Notes under the pieces: generated by a model
The model's database searches: none
Seen by the model: only the letters and a program-made list of their open reading frames with translations
Told to the model about the DNA's origin: nothing
Assembly: GCA_030145715.1 (NCBI GenBank)
Contig: JAIXHQ010000018.1
Location: forward strand, 1-63,136
Length of the DNA: 63,136 nucleotides
From: Sphingopyxis sp.
Lineage (GTDB): Bacteria > Pseudomonadota > Alphaproteobacteria > Sphingomonadales > Sphingomonadaceae
Direction of reading: 5' to 3'
Made by a program: the position numbers and the translations under genes
Part shown: piece by piece, positions 56,064 to 63,136 of the stretch
Layout: every line of letters begins with the position of its first letter
Position numbering within the stretch: position 1 is the stretch's first letter

Positions 56064-56978
56064 ATGTCGCTCGATGGCATGTCATCATTGGCACCGCATA
56101 TGGCACGCCTTCCCCCCCTCAGCAGCATGGAAGCCTTTTTGGAAGTTGCCCGCCATGGCACGGTCAAGGCGGCCGCGATCGAACTGGGCCTGTCGATGCC
56201 CGCCCTTTCGCGGCGAATCCAGACGCTCGAACATGGGGTAGGAAGGCCGCTGTTCAATCGGCACCACCACGGACTCAGCCTGACGGAATCGGGGCGCGCG
56301 CTTCAGGAGCAATTGTCGCCCATTCTCGACGAATTGCGCACGGTAATCGGGCAGGTCGGCAGCCCCAGCGCGTCGCTCCGTCTGCATCTTAACGTGCTGC
56401 CCCTTTTTGCGCAGCAGCGCCTCTTTCCTCGACTGCCCGAACTGCGTCGCCAGAATCCGGAACTTCACATCGACATCGATACCATGTCCCATGCCGAAGC
56501 GCGTCTGGGCGAAGGCATCGACGCCGCGATCGCCCTTGCCCGGTCGATCGATCCCGCGCTCTATGCCGCGCGGCTCGACCAGGACAAGGTTTTCCCGATC
56601 GCGTCGCGGACGCTGACCGATGGCGATCGCGCGATCAAAGTGCCCGAACAATTACAGCGCGTGACGGTTCTGCTTCACCGCGAAATGCCGGAAACCTTTG
56701 CCGCGTGGAAAAAGGAAATCGGCATGCCCTATCTCGAACCCGCCGGGATCGATTATTTCGATTCCGGCCCGCTGATGCTCGAAGCGGCGGCGCAGGGTAT
56801 CGGCGTCGCCTTCATGCACGGCCATCATTTCGACGATGCCCACGATCCGCGACTGGTCCGCCTGTTCGATTTCGACGTCGACAGCCCGTACAGCTATTGG
56901 TTCGTCTGCCGCCCGCGCGCGCTGCGCCAGCCCGCGGTAAAGCTGTTCCACGACTGGCTGCTCGCCGCCAAAATCTGA
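56064..56978 (+). CDS. LysR-family transcriptional regulator
   Basis: 304 residues; the HTH begins at LPPLSSMEAFLEVARHGTVK (about residues 16-35), so a start at ATG 56100 (MARLPPLSS) is also possible. The N-terminal wHTH (AAIELGLSMPALSRRIQTLE) is followed by a periplasmic-binding-like effector domain of the GcvA type. Targets cannot be inferred; the nearest gene is the divergent CDC48-like ATPase. Confidence 0.88.
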   Translation: MSLDGMSSLAPHMARLPPLSSMEAFLEVARHGTVKAAAIELGLSMPALSRRIQTLEHGVGRPLFNRHHHGLSLTESGRALQEQLSPILDELRTVIGQVGSPSASLRLHLNVLPLFAQQRLFPRLPELRRQNPELHIDIDTMSHAEARLGEGIDAAIALARSIDPALYAARLDQDKVFPIASRTLTDGDRAIKVPEQLQRVTVLLHREMPETFAAWKKEIGMPYLEPAGIDYFDSGPLMLEAAAQGIGVAFMHGHHFDDAHDPRLVRLFDFDVDSPYSYWFVCRPRALRQPAVKLFHDWLLAAKI

Positions 56979-57034
56979 ACCGCTGCCGATCAATTTGCGA
57001 CGATATTGTCGCTGGACCCGTCATGGCGGGAAAA

Positions 57035-57109
57035 TGGTGCTGCTGGACAGGATTGAACTGTCGACCTCGTCATTACCAATGACGCGCTCTACCACTGAGC
57101 TACAGCAGC
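57035..57109 (-). tRNA. tRNA-Thr (anticodon GGT)
   Basis: 75 nt with encoded CCA. The acceptor GCTGCTG pairs fully with CAGCAGC. The anticodon loop in CATTGGTAATG gives GGT, and the T-arm contains AGTTCAATCCT. No repeated copy or integrase adjoins it. Confidence 0.96.
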
Positions 57110-57226
57110 AACCGTGACGCCCGCAACCGCAAGTTTGCGGGGCAGGCGCGGCCTATGGCGGGGCGTCCCTTTCCTGTCAAGGCACGAGACTTGACCGCGC
57201 ACAGATTTCGCGAGATTGGCCGGTGC

Positions 57227-57355
57227 ATGAGCAAGTCGCCCACCCCCGCCGATTTGGAACGCGAGCGCCGCCTGGCCGAGGCGCTGCGAGAAAATCTGCG
57301 TAAACGCAAGGCGCAGTCGCGCGAGGCGCGCACGGAAAATCCGCCTAAAGACTGA
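57227..57355 (+). CDS. Small charged hypothetical protein
   Basis: 42 residues from ATG 57227 (MSKSPTPADLERERRLAEAL), almost entirely a charged helix with an Arg/Lys-rich second half (RENLRKRKAQSREARTENPP). Short proteins of this kind are widespread in sphingomonads and some may bind nucleic acid. The 3' end overlaps the convergent DUF1905 gene by 11 bp. Support is the good start and composition only. Confidence 0.55.
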   Translation: MSKSPTPADLERERRLAEALRENLRKRKAQSREARTENPPKD

Positions 57356-57659
57356 CCGTCACCGTTACCGGATCGCCCTCCACCAACCGTTCGGCCCGGC
57401 GCACCGCCGCCTTTACGGGCAACAGCCAGCCGCCGCTTTCGCGGTGCGGAAAGACCGACGTCCGCCAGCGCGTTTCGCCTATCGCCACCTCGACCCGCGC
57501 CGAACCGAAACCCTTTCGCCCGTCAAGCCACTGACCGGACATCGCGGCCAGGCGAATGCCATCGGCGACATCCCCCGTGATCGTCAGGAAAAACCATGCC
57601 GCCGGCGCGGTTGCCGACTGCCATCGCCACAGCGGGGTCGTGACGGTGAAATTTTCCAA
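57345..57659 (-). CDS. DUF1905 domain-containing protein
   Basis: 104 residues: FTVTTPLWRWQSATAPAAWF, then FLTITGDVADGIR, RKGFGSARVEVAIGETRWRTSVF and WLLPVKAAVRRAERLVEGD. These match the small DUF1905 beta-barrel-like family found across bacteria. Biochemical function is unknown. It starts 5 nt after the cyclophilin gene stop on the same strand. Confidence 0.85.
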   Translation of the reverse strand: MENFTVTTPLWRWQSATAPAAWFFLTITGDVADGIRLAAMSGQWLDGRKGFGSARVEVAIGETRWRTSVFPHRESGGWLLPVKAAVRRAERLVEGDPVTVTVSL

Positions 57660-57664
57660 GCCGG

Positions 57665-58660
57665 TTATTTCGCGCCGACCGGGCGTACCGGCACCGGGAT
57701 GTTACAAATGTCGGCGCCGCCCGCCGGGACGATGAAAAAGGGATCACGGCGATTCCGCCGCGCATCGACATAGCGCGCGAAACTGTCACTTTCGGTCGAA
57801 AGATACTCGAACTTGGGCTGCTCCGGCATCGACAGATCGCTGGCGATACGGATCGACCTGATCGTCACGCGTTCCGCCGCGTCCTTATAAAAGCCAAGCG
57901 CCTTGGTTCCGCGTGGCAGGCTCGACAGATGTTCGATCCCGCTGATGATGCGGCCGACGACGGCGATATTGCGGTCGAGGTGACGCGGCGCATGGCCGAT
58001 GACGGCGTAAAGCTCGGCCCCCGAACCGGTATCGGGCGACATATTGCGACCGACGCCGACGGCGGCATAGCAATGGAGGGGCCAGCGGCTCGCCCGCCCG
58101 GCAGAGGAACCGATCGGCCACCCCGATTCGAACGCGACGTTCGGCGCATAGGCATCGGACATCGACGCGCCCGCCAAGCCACCGCCTTTGCCCGTTGCCG
58201 GAACCGCGCCATCTTTCGGCAGTCGGATCACGGCCTTGTCACTGGCGGCGGGTTGCGCGCGAGCAGAACCCGATACGACATATTCGCGCTCCGGCACGGC
58301 CGCCAGTCCTGGGGGCAAGGCCTTCTTCTCGGTCGCGTCGCCCCATTGGGCGACATAATTGTCCTGCACCCGGTTGACGCTGGTGCCGTCCCACCAATGC
58401 GCGCCGACGAGCTTGCGGATATTGCCGATCCAGCCCTGACTGAATGGCGCAGGCATCAACTGAATGACGACGCGGCGCGCGCTGCCCCGTGCATCCGGAG
58501 CGAGGTCCATGACCAGCAAATCCGACGCCGCGATGGCAATCCAGTCATCCGCCGGCGCCGCAGCCGCGATTTCGCCCGGCGACAGCACTGGCGCGGCATC
58601 CTGGGCCTGGGCGGGAACGACGAGCAAAGCGGCCATGGCCGTCAGGACGATCTTTCTCAT
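57665..58660 (-). CDS. Exported cyclophilin-type peptidyl-prolyl cis-trans isomerase
   Basis: 331 residues with a Sec signal peptide (residues 1-19, ending AQA). The cyclophilin core lies in RRVVIQLMPAPFSQGWIGNI, GAHWWDGTSVNRVQDNYVAQWGD, and the AELYAVIGHAPRHLDRNIAVVGRI segment. It is longer than a minimal cyclophilin by insertions and a C-terminal 60 residues. Some catalytic residues (the Arg/Phe of FHR) are replaced, so activity may be low. It likely acts as a periplasmic folding factor. Confidence 0.82.
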   Translation of the reverse strand: MRKIVLTAMAALLVVPAQAQDAAPVLSPGEIAAAAPADDWIAIAASDLLVMDLAPDARGSARRVVIQLMPAPFSQGWIGNIRKLVGAHWWDGTSVNRVQDNYVAQWGDATEKKALPPGLAAVPEREYVVSGSARAQPAASDKAVIRLPKDGAVPATGKGGGLAGASMSDAYAPNVAFESGWPIGSSAGRASRWPLHCYAAVGVGRNMSPDTGSGAELYAVIGHAPRHLDRNIAVVGRIISGIEHLSSLPRGTKALGFYKDAAERVTIRSIRIASDLSMPEQPKFEYLSTESDSFARYVDARRNRRDPFFIVPAGGADICNIPVPVRPVGAK

Positions 58661-58734
58661 CGCCTATGTCTGCCACGTCCAATCATCTTGCGAAAGCCCC
58701 GCCAAGCGATTAGGGCGCGCCTTCCAGTGCATGC

Positions 58735-58825
58735 GGAGCGGTGGCCGAGTGGTCGAAGGCGCTCGCCTGGAAAGTGAGTATACGTCAAAAGCGTATCGAG
58801 GGTTCGAATCCCTCCCGCTCCGCCA
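58735..58825 (+). tRNA. tRNA-Ser (anticodon GGA)
   Basis: 91 nt with a long variable arm (ATACGTCAAAAGCGTAT). The acceptor GGAGCGG pairs with CCGCTCC; G73 and an encoded CCA follow. The anticodon loop CTGGAAA gives GGA. It directly precedes an integrase-bearing element and is its presumed attachment site. Confidence 0.96.
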
Positions 58826-58850
58826 TTTAAATACAAAAATCGTTGGTTTT

Positions 58851-58872
58851 CCGCCATTTTTTGGCGGTTTTC
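58851..58872 (+). terminator. Terminator after tRNA-Ser
   Basis: CCGCC and GGCGG flank a T-rich loop (ATTTTTT) and are followed by TTTTCC. It probably ends the tRNA-Ser transcript before the integrase. Confidence 0.6.
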
Positions 58873-58895
58873 CGCGCGTCCGGCCCGCCATTGAC

Positions 58896-58935
58896 AATTC
58901 ATGCCAATTCACGAGAATTCACAGGAATTCAGGGG
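58896..58935 (+). repeat. Four AATTCA repeats at exact 10-bp period before the integrase
   Basis: AATTCATGCC, AATTCACGAG, AATTCACAGG and AATTCAGGGG follow one another without gaps. One repeat per helical turn, 89 bp before the int start and 71 bp from the tRNA, suggests arm-type or excisionase binding sites. The function is inferred from position. Confidence 0.7.
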
Positions 58936-59018
58936 GCTTCACGCTTTGGCGTAAGGCCCGGTGTAAGAACGAATGGCTGGCGTTATGCTGGCGTTCTTAT
59001 TGGCGAAAGTGAAGGTTT

Positions 59019-60320
59019 ATGGCGGCTATTGCGATCACACAGGCCAAGCAAGTCGATAAAGTTGGCCCCGGTTCTTATACCGTAGCTCCAAATCTTATCC
59101 TTAGAGTGAAGCCGACTGGCGCTAGAAGCTGGGTTTTCCGTTACCAGTCTGGCGGCAAGCCGGTGGAGATTGGCCTAGGCAAGGCTGGCGCGAATGGCCG
59201 AAGCCGAGACGAGGCTATCGAAAAAGCAGAACTGATGCGGCGCGATGTTGTCGAAGGCAGAAACCCCAAGCTTAGGGTCAACGCGAAGTTCAACGCGGGC
59301 GCGGCGACCTTCAACGACTATGCCAAAATCGTCATTGATAAGAAGGACCAAGAATGCCGGAACGGCAAGCACCTGAAGCAATGGCAATCCACCATAGACG
59401 AGTATTGCTCTGGCAAGCATCGCGGCGTTCCCAACATCGCGGCGATGCAGCCGAAAGAAATAACCTATCTCGACGTTGAGGCTGTGCTGAAGCAGAAAGC
59501 CCTTCGCAATGATGACGGCACCCCTAAGGCCGAAACCCAAAGCCGCTTGCGTCAGCGTATGAGGGCAATCCTGAAACAGGCTGCTATTGCCGAAGGTGAG
59601 CCGCACAGGTTTAACCCTGCTGAATTTTATGAACTGCCCAAGCGCAAGCGCGGCGGTATCACCAATCACCATCCCGCCGCACAGTGGCAGGACTGCCCGG
59701 CGATCTATGCGGCACTAGTTGCGAAGGGCCTGAACAAGGCGACCGGCGAAATCGACCTAAGCAAGGAACCCACAAGCTCGCTTGTGTTGCGCTGGTCCAT
59801 TCTGACCGCCGCCCGGTCTGGCGAAGCTCGCGGCACACTGTGGGCAGAGATTGAAGAAGCTGAATGGAACTTGCCGCCAGAGCGCATGAAGATGCACCGG
59901 CAACATATCGTGCCGCTTTGCGATGATGCCTTGGCCATTCTCGAAACCATGAAGGAACGCATTCACCCAAGGGCCAAAGAGCGGGTTTTTCCCGGCGCAC
60001 AGGGCGGGCTTATTAGTGACGTTGCCGTCAACAAGACTCTGGCAGCGGCGGCGAAAGACGCTGGCATTGAATACAAGGTCACGGCTCACGGCTTCCGCAG
60101 TTCATTCCGCGATTGGGTTGCCGAAGCTACAGAGTTTCCCGGTCAAGCCGCCGAATGGGCTTTGGCACATTCACCCACGAATAAGGTTGAAGGCGCATAC
60201 CAGCGCGCAAGTCTGCTAGATAAGCGCAAAGCCATTATGACCGCTTGGAACCTTTATCTGAAAGGCGAAGAACCGGCTGATAGTAATGTTGTAGAATTCC
60301 CCGGCGCAAAGGTCGCTTAA
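59019..60320 (+). CDS. Tyrosine recombinase / P4-type integrase
   Basis: 433 residues. An N-terminal DUF4102-like arm-binding domain (LILRVKPTGARSWVFRYQSG, about 26-45) is followed by a core-binding SAM-like domain (95-190) and a catalytic domain. The catalytic residues are Arg266 (TAARSGE), His357 and Arg360 (HGFRS), His384 (LAHS) and Tyr394 (EGAYQRAS). It is full length and apparently intact. It should integrate and excise the element at tRNA-Ser. Confidence 0.95.
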   Translation: MAAIAITQAKQVDKVGPGSYTVAPNLILRVKPTGARSWVFRYQSGGKPVEIGLGKAGANGRSRDEAIEKAELMRRDVVEGRNPKLRVNAKFNAGAATFNDYAKIVIDKKDQECRNGKHLKQWQSTIDEYCSGKHRGVPNIAAMQPKEITYLDVEAVLKQKALRNDDGTPKAETQSRLRQRMRAILKQAAIAEGEPHRFNPAEFYELPKRKRGGITNHHPAAQWQDCPAIYAALVAKGLNKATGEIDLSKEPTSSLVLRWSILTAARSGEARGTLWAEIEEAEWNLPPERMKMHRQHIVPLCDDALAILETMKERIHPRAKERVFPGAQGGLISDVAVNKTLAAAAKDAGIEYKVTAHGFRSSFRDWVAEATEFPGQAAEWALAHSPTNKVEGAYQRASLLDKRKAIMTAWNLYLKGEEPADSNVVEFPGAKVA

Positions 60321-60439
60321 GAAGGCTTGCCTACTTACCATTCGTCGCAAATTATATTTTTTTAACTTGCGATCATATCAATCCACATGCACCAACGTGA
60401 ACGCAGCCGGTGGCGGTCAGGCCGTTATCCGAGTTACCC

Positions 60440-60475
60440 AAGGGGTGGCGGCATCATAGCCCGCCACCCCTTTTT
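60440..60475 (+). terminator. Rho-independent terminator downstream of the integrase
   Basis: AAGGGGTGGCGG and CCGCCACCCCTT make a 12-bp stem with a 9-nt loop, followed by a T-run. It lies 120 bp after int and 33 bp before the AlpA-like gene, so it isolates the two. Confidence 0.85.
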
Positions 60476-60507
60476 CATTGTGACGGGCCAGCCAAAGGAA
60501 CCGTCCA

Positions 60508-60702
60508 ATGCAAGACCGATTTGTCACCGTTGATGAAGCCAGCCGCCTGTTATGCGTGTGCAAGACTTCGGTGTTTAACTTGATGAAAAATGGCGAGCTT
60601 CGCCGGGTAAAGCTTAGCACCAATAAGACCGTCCTACTCGCCAGCGACATTCAGAACTTCATTCAGCGCAAAGCCGCTGAAGCCACCCCCGCAGCCGCGT
60701 AA
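60508..60702 (+). CDS. AlpA/excisionase-type helix-turn-helix protein
   Basis: 64 residues: FVTVDEASRLLCVCKTSVFN, then LMKNGELRRVKLSTNKTVLLASDIQNFI is a complete MerR-like winged HTH of the excisionase/AlpA family. In P4-like elements such proteins activate or bias excision. It lies directly upstream of the DUF3987 gene (12 nt). Confidence 0.85.
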   Translation: MQDRFVTVDEASRLLCVCKTSVFNLMKNGELRRVKLSTNKTVLLASDIQNFIQRKAAEATPAAA

Positions 60703-60714
60703 GGGGTTAGATCG

Positions 60715-62211
60715 ATGTATCAGGGGAACGAAAACCCCGACACCGCACATGCTGAACCGGGCGCGGCATCGGGGCTTCCGAAGGACAGGAACGATAACGC
60801 TCAACTGCCCGGCCAACATAAGGTCGCGAACGTTATCGATCAAGTAAAACCGGCCCATATTCCGGGCCTGATAGGTGATATTCGCGACTTCATTTTGAGC
60901 GCGGCCCCGCACCCCAACGCAGATATTGCGTTAGCTGGTTCAATTGCTTTGATGGCGGGAATATCGGGGCGTTGCTTCAACACCTACACCGGCGCTGGCT
61001 TGAACCAATACATTCTGTTGTTGGCGTCCACCGGCCTTGGCAAAGAGGCGGCGGCTAGCGGCATATCAAAGTTACTTGCGGCGATCACGCCGACTGTTCC
61101 GGCCGCTGGCGACTTCAAAGGCCCGGCGCTCGTGTCGTCGGCTGGCCTGATTAAGTGGCTCGATAAGAAGCCGTCAGTGGTCAGCGTCATCGGTGAGTTC
61201 GGCTATAAGCTAAAGGCCATCTCATCGCCTAGAGCCAATCCCAACGATGAATTGCTGAAGGCAACGCTACTCGACCTATATGGTGAGTCTGGCGCGGGCG
61301 CTGTCCTCGACCCGATGGCCTACAGCGACCGCGACAAGCAGACTGCCCCAATCTTCAGCCCGGCGTTGACCCTCCTTGGCGAAAGCGTGCCCGGTATCGT
61401 TTATGAAGCCTTGAGCGAAAGCATGGTCCTTAGCGGACTGCTGCCCCGGTTCATGGTCATTGAAGCTACAGGCCAACGCTCGAACCTGAACGAGACACCG
61501 GCAAGCCAGCCATGCCCACAGATGGCGCAACGCTTTTCCGATTTGGTCGCGCATTCGCTGGCGCTCAACTTCAGCAACCGCGTCCACGTCATAGATGCGA
61601 CCGATGACGCCAAGCTGAAGTTCCGCGAGTTTGAGCATTGGGTAACGGCGCAAATCAATGCCGATCAATCCGAACCGCTCCGCGAACTTTGGAACCGATC
61701 GTTCCTGAAGGCGGTGAAGCTCGCCAGCCTATGCGCCGTTGGCGTCAATCCCTTCGCGCCGGTCGTGACGATCAACGAAACCATGTGGGCAACGAATATG
61801 ATCGTTGGTCAGGTTCAATCCCTTGTTGGCAAATTCGCCAGCGGGGAAACTGGCACCAAGGCTGGCAGCGAGGCGCACCAACTGCGGGCGGTCATTAAAG
61901 TCGCGAAGGAATATGTTGAAGGCGAGCCGGGCAAATGCACGAGCTACGGTTGCACTGAAGATATGCAACGCATGGGCGTCTTCACTCAAAGCTACCTGTC
62001 GCGTCGGCTAATCAATCTGCCCACATTTGCTGAAGACAAACTTGGCCCAACCAACGCGCTGAAGCGGGCGCTGAAGAACCTGCTTGAAGCCGATGACATT
62101 CGCGAAATCCCCCCCGGCGCAAATGGTGGCGACTTACGGCGTGAAGCCTCGCGCCTTCTGCATATCCAACCCCCGGCGCTTCCTCTCGTCAGAACCGTAA
62201 AACCAGCGTGA
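60715..62211 (+). CDS. DUF3987 protein (primase/helicase-like element replication protein)
   Basis: 498 residues. STGLGKEA (residues 105-112) is a modified Walker A motif within ILLLASTGLGKEAAASGISK. VSVIGEFGYKL, GLLPRFMVIEA and TFSPALT-like segments are typical of DUF3987 proteins of phages and integrative elements, thought to act in plasmid- or phage-type replication. There is no separate primase gene here. It is the largest element gene in view. Confidence 0.75.
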   Translation: MYQGNENPDTAHAEPGAASGLPKDRNDNAQLPGQHKVANVIDQVKPAHIPGLIGDIRDFILSAAPHPNADIALAGSIALMAGISGRCFNTYTGAGLNQYILLLASTGLGKEAAASGISKLLAAITPTVPAAGDFKGPALVSSAGLIKWLDKKPSVVSVIGEFGYKLKAISSPRANPNDELLKATLLDLYGESGAGAVLDPMAYSDRDKQTAPIFSPALTLLGESVPGIVYEALSESMVLSGLLPRFMVIEATGQRSNLNETPASQPCPQMAQRFSDLVAHSLALNFSNRVHVIDATDDAKLKFREFEHWVTAQINADQSEPLRELWNRSFLKAVKLASLCAVGVNPFAPVVTINETMWATNMIVGQVQSLVGKFASGETGTKAGSEAHQLRAVIKVAKEYVEGEPGKCTSYGCTEDMQRMGVFTQSYLSRRLINLPTFAEDKLGPTNALKRALKNLLEADDIREIPPGANGGDLRREASRLLHIQPPALPLVRTVKPA

Positions 62212-62432
62212 GAACGCTAAGTGACTGAAACTATGACCTTAAGACCCATGAGAATTTAAGTGCCGAGTAATGGCCAGAAGCGCCGCCGATTAGCAAACCA
62301 ACTTAGTTCTTATATTCTTATTTCTTATATTTGTTCAAAAAGGAAGGATTTGCAATGACTTAGAAAAGTTCCAAAATTCATATTTTCGTTTTCACGCTCT
62401 TATGAGCCGACCAACTGAAGGACAGGTCAAAA
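62212..62432. other. AT-rich gene-free stretch of the element
   Basis: A 221-bp gap. Around 62313-62335 there is a repeated TTCTTAT pattern (TCTTATAT twice). It could be a promoter or an element replication origin. No ORF is supported. Confidence 0.45.
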
Positions 62433-62612
62433 ATGAAAGCGGCAACTGAAACAATTACTGAAATGCTGGCTTTGTCTGATGCGGCGAACCAGCCAAATAT
62501 AAGGTCAAATGCAAGGGCGGCAAAATCCAAGGGAAAACTCCGCCATTCTATCAAGCTCTTATCTGAAATGTTCGGCGGCTCACCTATCCGCCATGACAAA
62601 AAGGAATACTGA
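62433..62612 (+). CDS. Small basic protein of the element, unknown
   Basis: 59 residues from ATG 62433 to TGA 62612, beginning MKAATETITEMLALSDAAN. It is Ser/Lys/Arg-rich in the second half (RAAKSKGKLRHSIKLLSEMF) and ends KKEY. GAAGGACAGG upstream is a possible ribosome site. The next gene starts 3 nt later, which supports it as a real gene. No family is recognised. Confidence 0.6.
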   Translation: MKAATETITEMLALSDAANQPNIRSNARAAKSKGKLRHSIKLLSEMFGGSPIRHDKKEY

Positions 62613-62614
62613 AA

Positions 62615-63136
62615 ATGGCTGACATTCAATTATCCAACCAAATCCCCAACGTCTTCGTTGAAGGTGCCTTTCACGCGCCCAATGGCTATATTCATGCCGG
62701 GCAAATGGAGCTTGAAAAGTTCCCGGACAATGCGGCGCTGAAGTCGGCGGCTGAAGCTCTTGGCTTCGCTAGGTCCAATGGCGAAAGCATCAACAAGCTT
62801 CGCGCCAATCCCCACGAAGACCATATGCCGCAACAGCATGACCGGGCCATTCGCGAAAGCTGCGATAGCTTTGAGCGGTCGTTCAATGAGAAGTTCGACA
62901 ACGCGAAGGCTGGCCTAGTGCGCGAGCTTGCGGCGGTCGAAGCTGGCATTGCCGAGAAGGCCGGGCTGAAACCCAACATGGCAATTGCCAATCTGACTGT
63001 GGGCACTTTGCAATCGTTGAAGTCGGACGGCGAACGAATGAAGGCCGTCACCGATCTTCTTGAAGACGGCGACCATGAAACCTTGGCGACGTTGATGGCC
63101 GTCCCGCGCTTTACCACGATGCTGCCCCGCGACTTT
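62615..63136 (+). CDS. Element protein of unknown function (5' part; runs off the window)
   Basis: An open frame of 174 codons starts at ATG 62615 (MADIQLSNQIPNVFVEG) and has no stop before the window ends. Residues 80-115 form a charged helix (RAIRESCDSFERSFNEKFDN) and more helical sequence follows. It follows the 59-aa gene by 3 nt. The closing part, TLMAVPRFTTMLPRDF, is incomplete. Its type cannot be named. Confidence 0.7.
   Translation, partial: MADIQLSNQIPNVFVEGAFHAPNGYIHAGQMELEKFPDNAALKSAAEALGFARSNGESINKLRANPHEDHMPQQHDRAIRESCDSFERSFNEKFDNAKAGLVRELAAVEAGIAEKAGLKPNMAIANLTVGTLQSLKSDGERMKAVTDLLEDGDHETLATLMAVPRFTTMLPRDF

Larger units (their letters stand above)
58826..63136. mobile_element. 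Integrative element in tRNA-Ser (left part; continues past window)
   Basis: Immediately after the tRNA-Ser come a P4-type integrase, an AlpA-like HTH gene, a DUF3987 gene and two small ORFs. AT content is higher, and codon use differs from upstream genes (more CTT, CAA, AAA). The distal repeat of the tRNA 3' end must lie beyond 63136, so the size is unknown. Confidence 0.88.

Overview
The window looks like a chromosomal segment of a sphingomonad alphaproteobacterium (order Sphingomonadales, Sphingopyxis-like). This rests on protein flavour and gene neighbourhoods (hslVU-rodZ, cpoB-tilS-ftsH, korAB) and on high-GC codon use; no rRNA is present to confirm it. Most of it is core housekeeping DNA. 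Three mobile insertions interrupt it: an IS5-type transposase tail at the left edge, a 1.8-kb integrase-less mini-island in tRNA-Lys (16724-18564), and the left end of a larger integrative element in tRNA-Ser (58826 to the window end).

Layout. 0.1-16.7 kb: a phospholipase-D-like protein, an acyl-CoA dehydrogenase with a LiuR-like MerR regulator, a lipoprotein, hisI, purF, an SDR, a serine hydrolase, a cyclopropane-fatty-acid synthase homologue, a YdjM-like membrane protein, the 2-oxoacid:ferredoxin oxidoreductase korA-(new 35-aa membrane ORF)-korB operon, an alpha/beta hydrolase, rppH and folK. 16.7-18.6 kb: tRNA-Lys(TTT) and a mini-island bounded by a 46-bp duplication of the tRNA 3' part, carrying a ClpP/SppA-fold serine protease (SDH_sah type) and a small partner. 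18.8-23.4 kb: a compact cluster that I read as a Fap-like functional-amyloid export system. It has an Asn-rich secreted protein, two related secreted proteins with double-glycine leader motifs, and a Sec-exported C39 cysteine peptidase. Converging on these is an outer-membrane barrel with a coiled-coil N-terminus, co-transcribed with a Crp/Fnr regulator. 23.6-32.7 kb: an orphan LuxR-type regulator, galE, a GDT1/UPF0016 Mn exporter behind a yybP-ykoY Mn2+ riboswitch, a lipoprotein whose stop codon lies in that riboswitch, and tamB-tamA. 32.8-41.2 kb: nucleotide-sugar genes (ugd, UDP-GlcA 4-epimerase, wecB, wecC, a ManA-like isomerase) with selO and a phosphoesterase interspersed. 41.2-50.2 kb: hslV-hslU, rodZ, cpoB, tilS, ftsH, three small or poorly known genes and rpoZ. 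50.3-58.7 kb: a second PLD-like protein, a PmtA-like methyltransferase, an MFS transporter, a bacterial CDC48/VAT-type double AAA+ ATPase, a LysR regulator, tRNA-Thr(GGT), a DUF1905 protein and a cyclophilin. 58.7-63.1 kb: tRNA-Ser(GGA), a P4-type integrase, an AlpA-like HTH protein, a DUF3987 protein and two short island ORFs, the last running off the window.

The best candidates for under-described biology are the Fap-like cluster with its inferred periplasmic C39/double-glycine processing, the tRNA-Lys mini-island, the 35-aa membrane protein coupled by ATGA overlaps between korA and korB, and the Mn2+ riboswitch embedded in the 3' end of an upstream coding gene. All functional statements come from reading the sequence; no database search was run.
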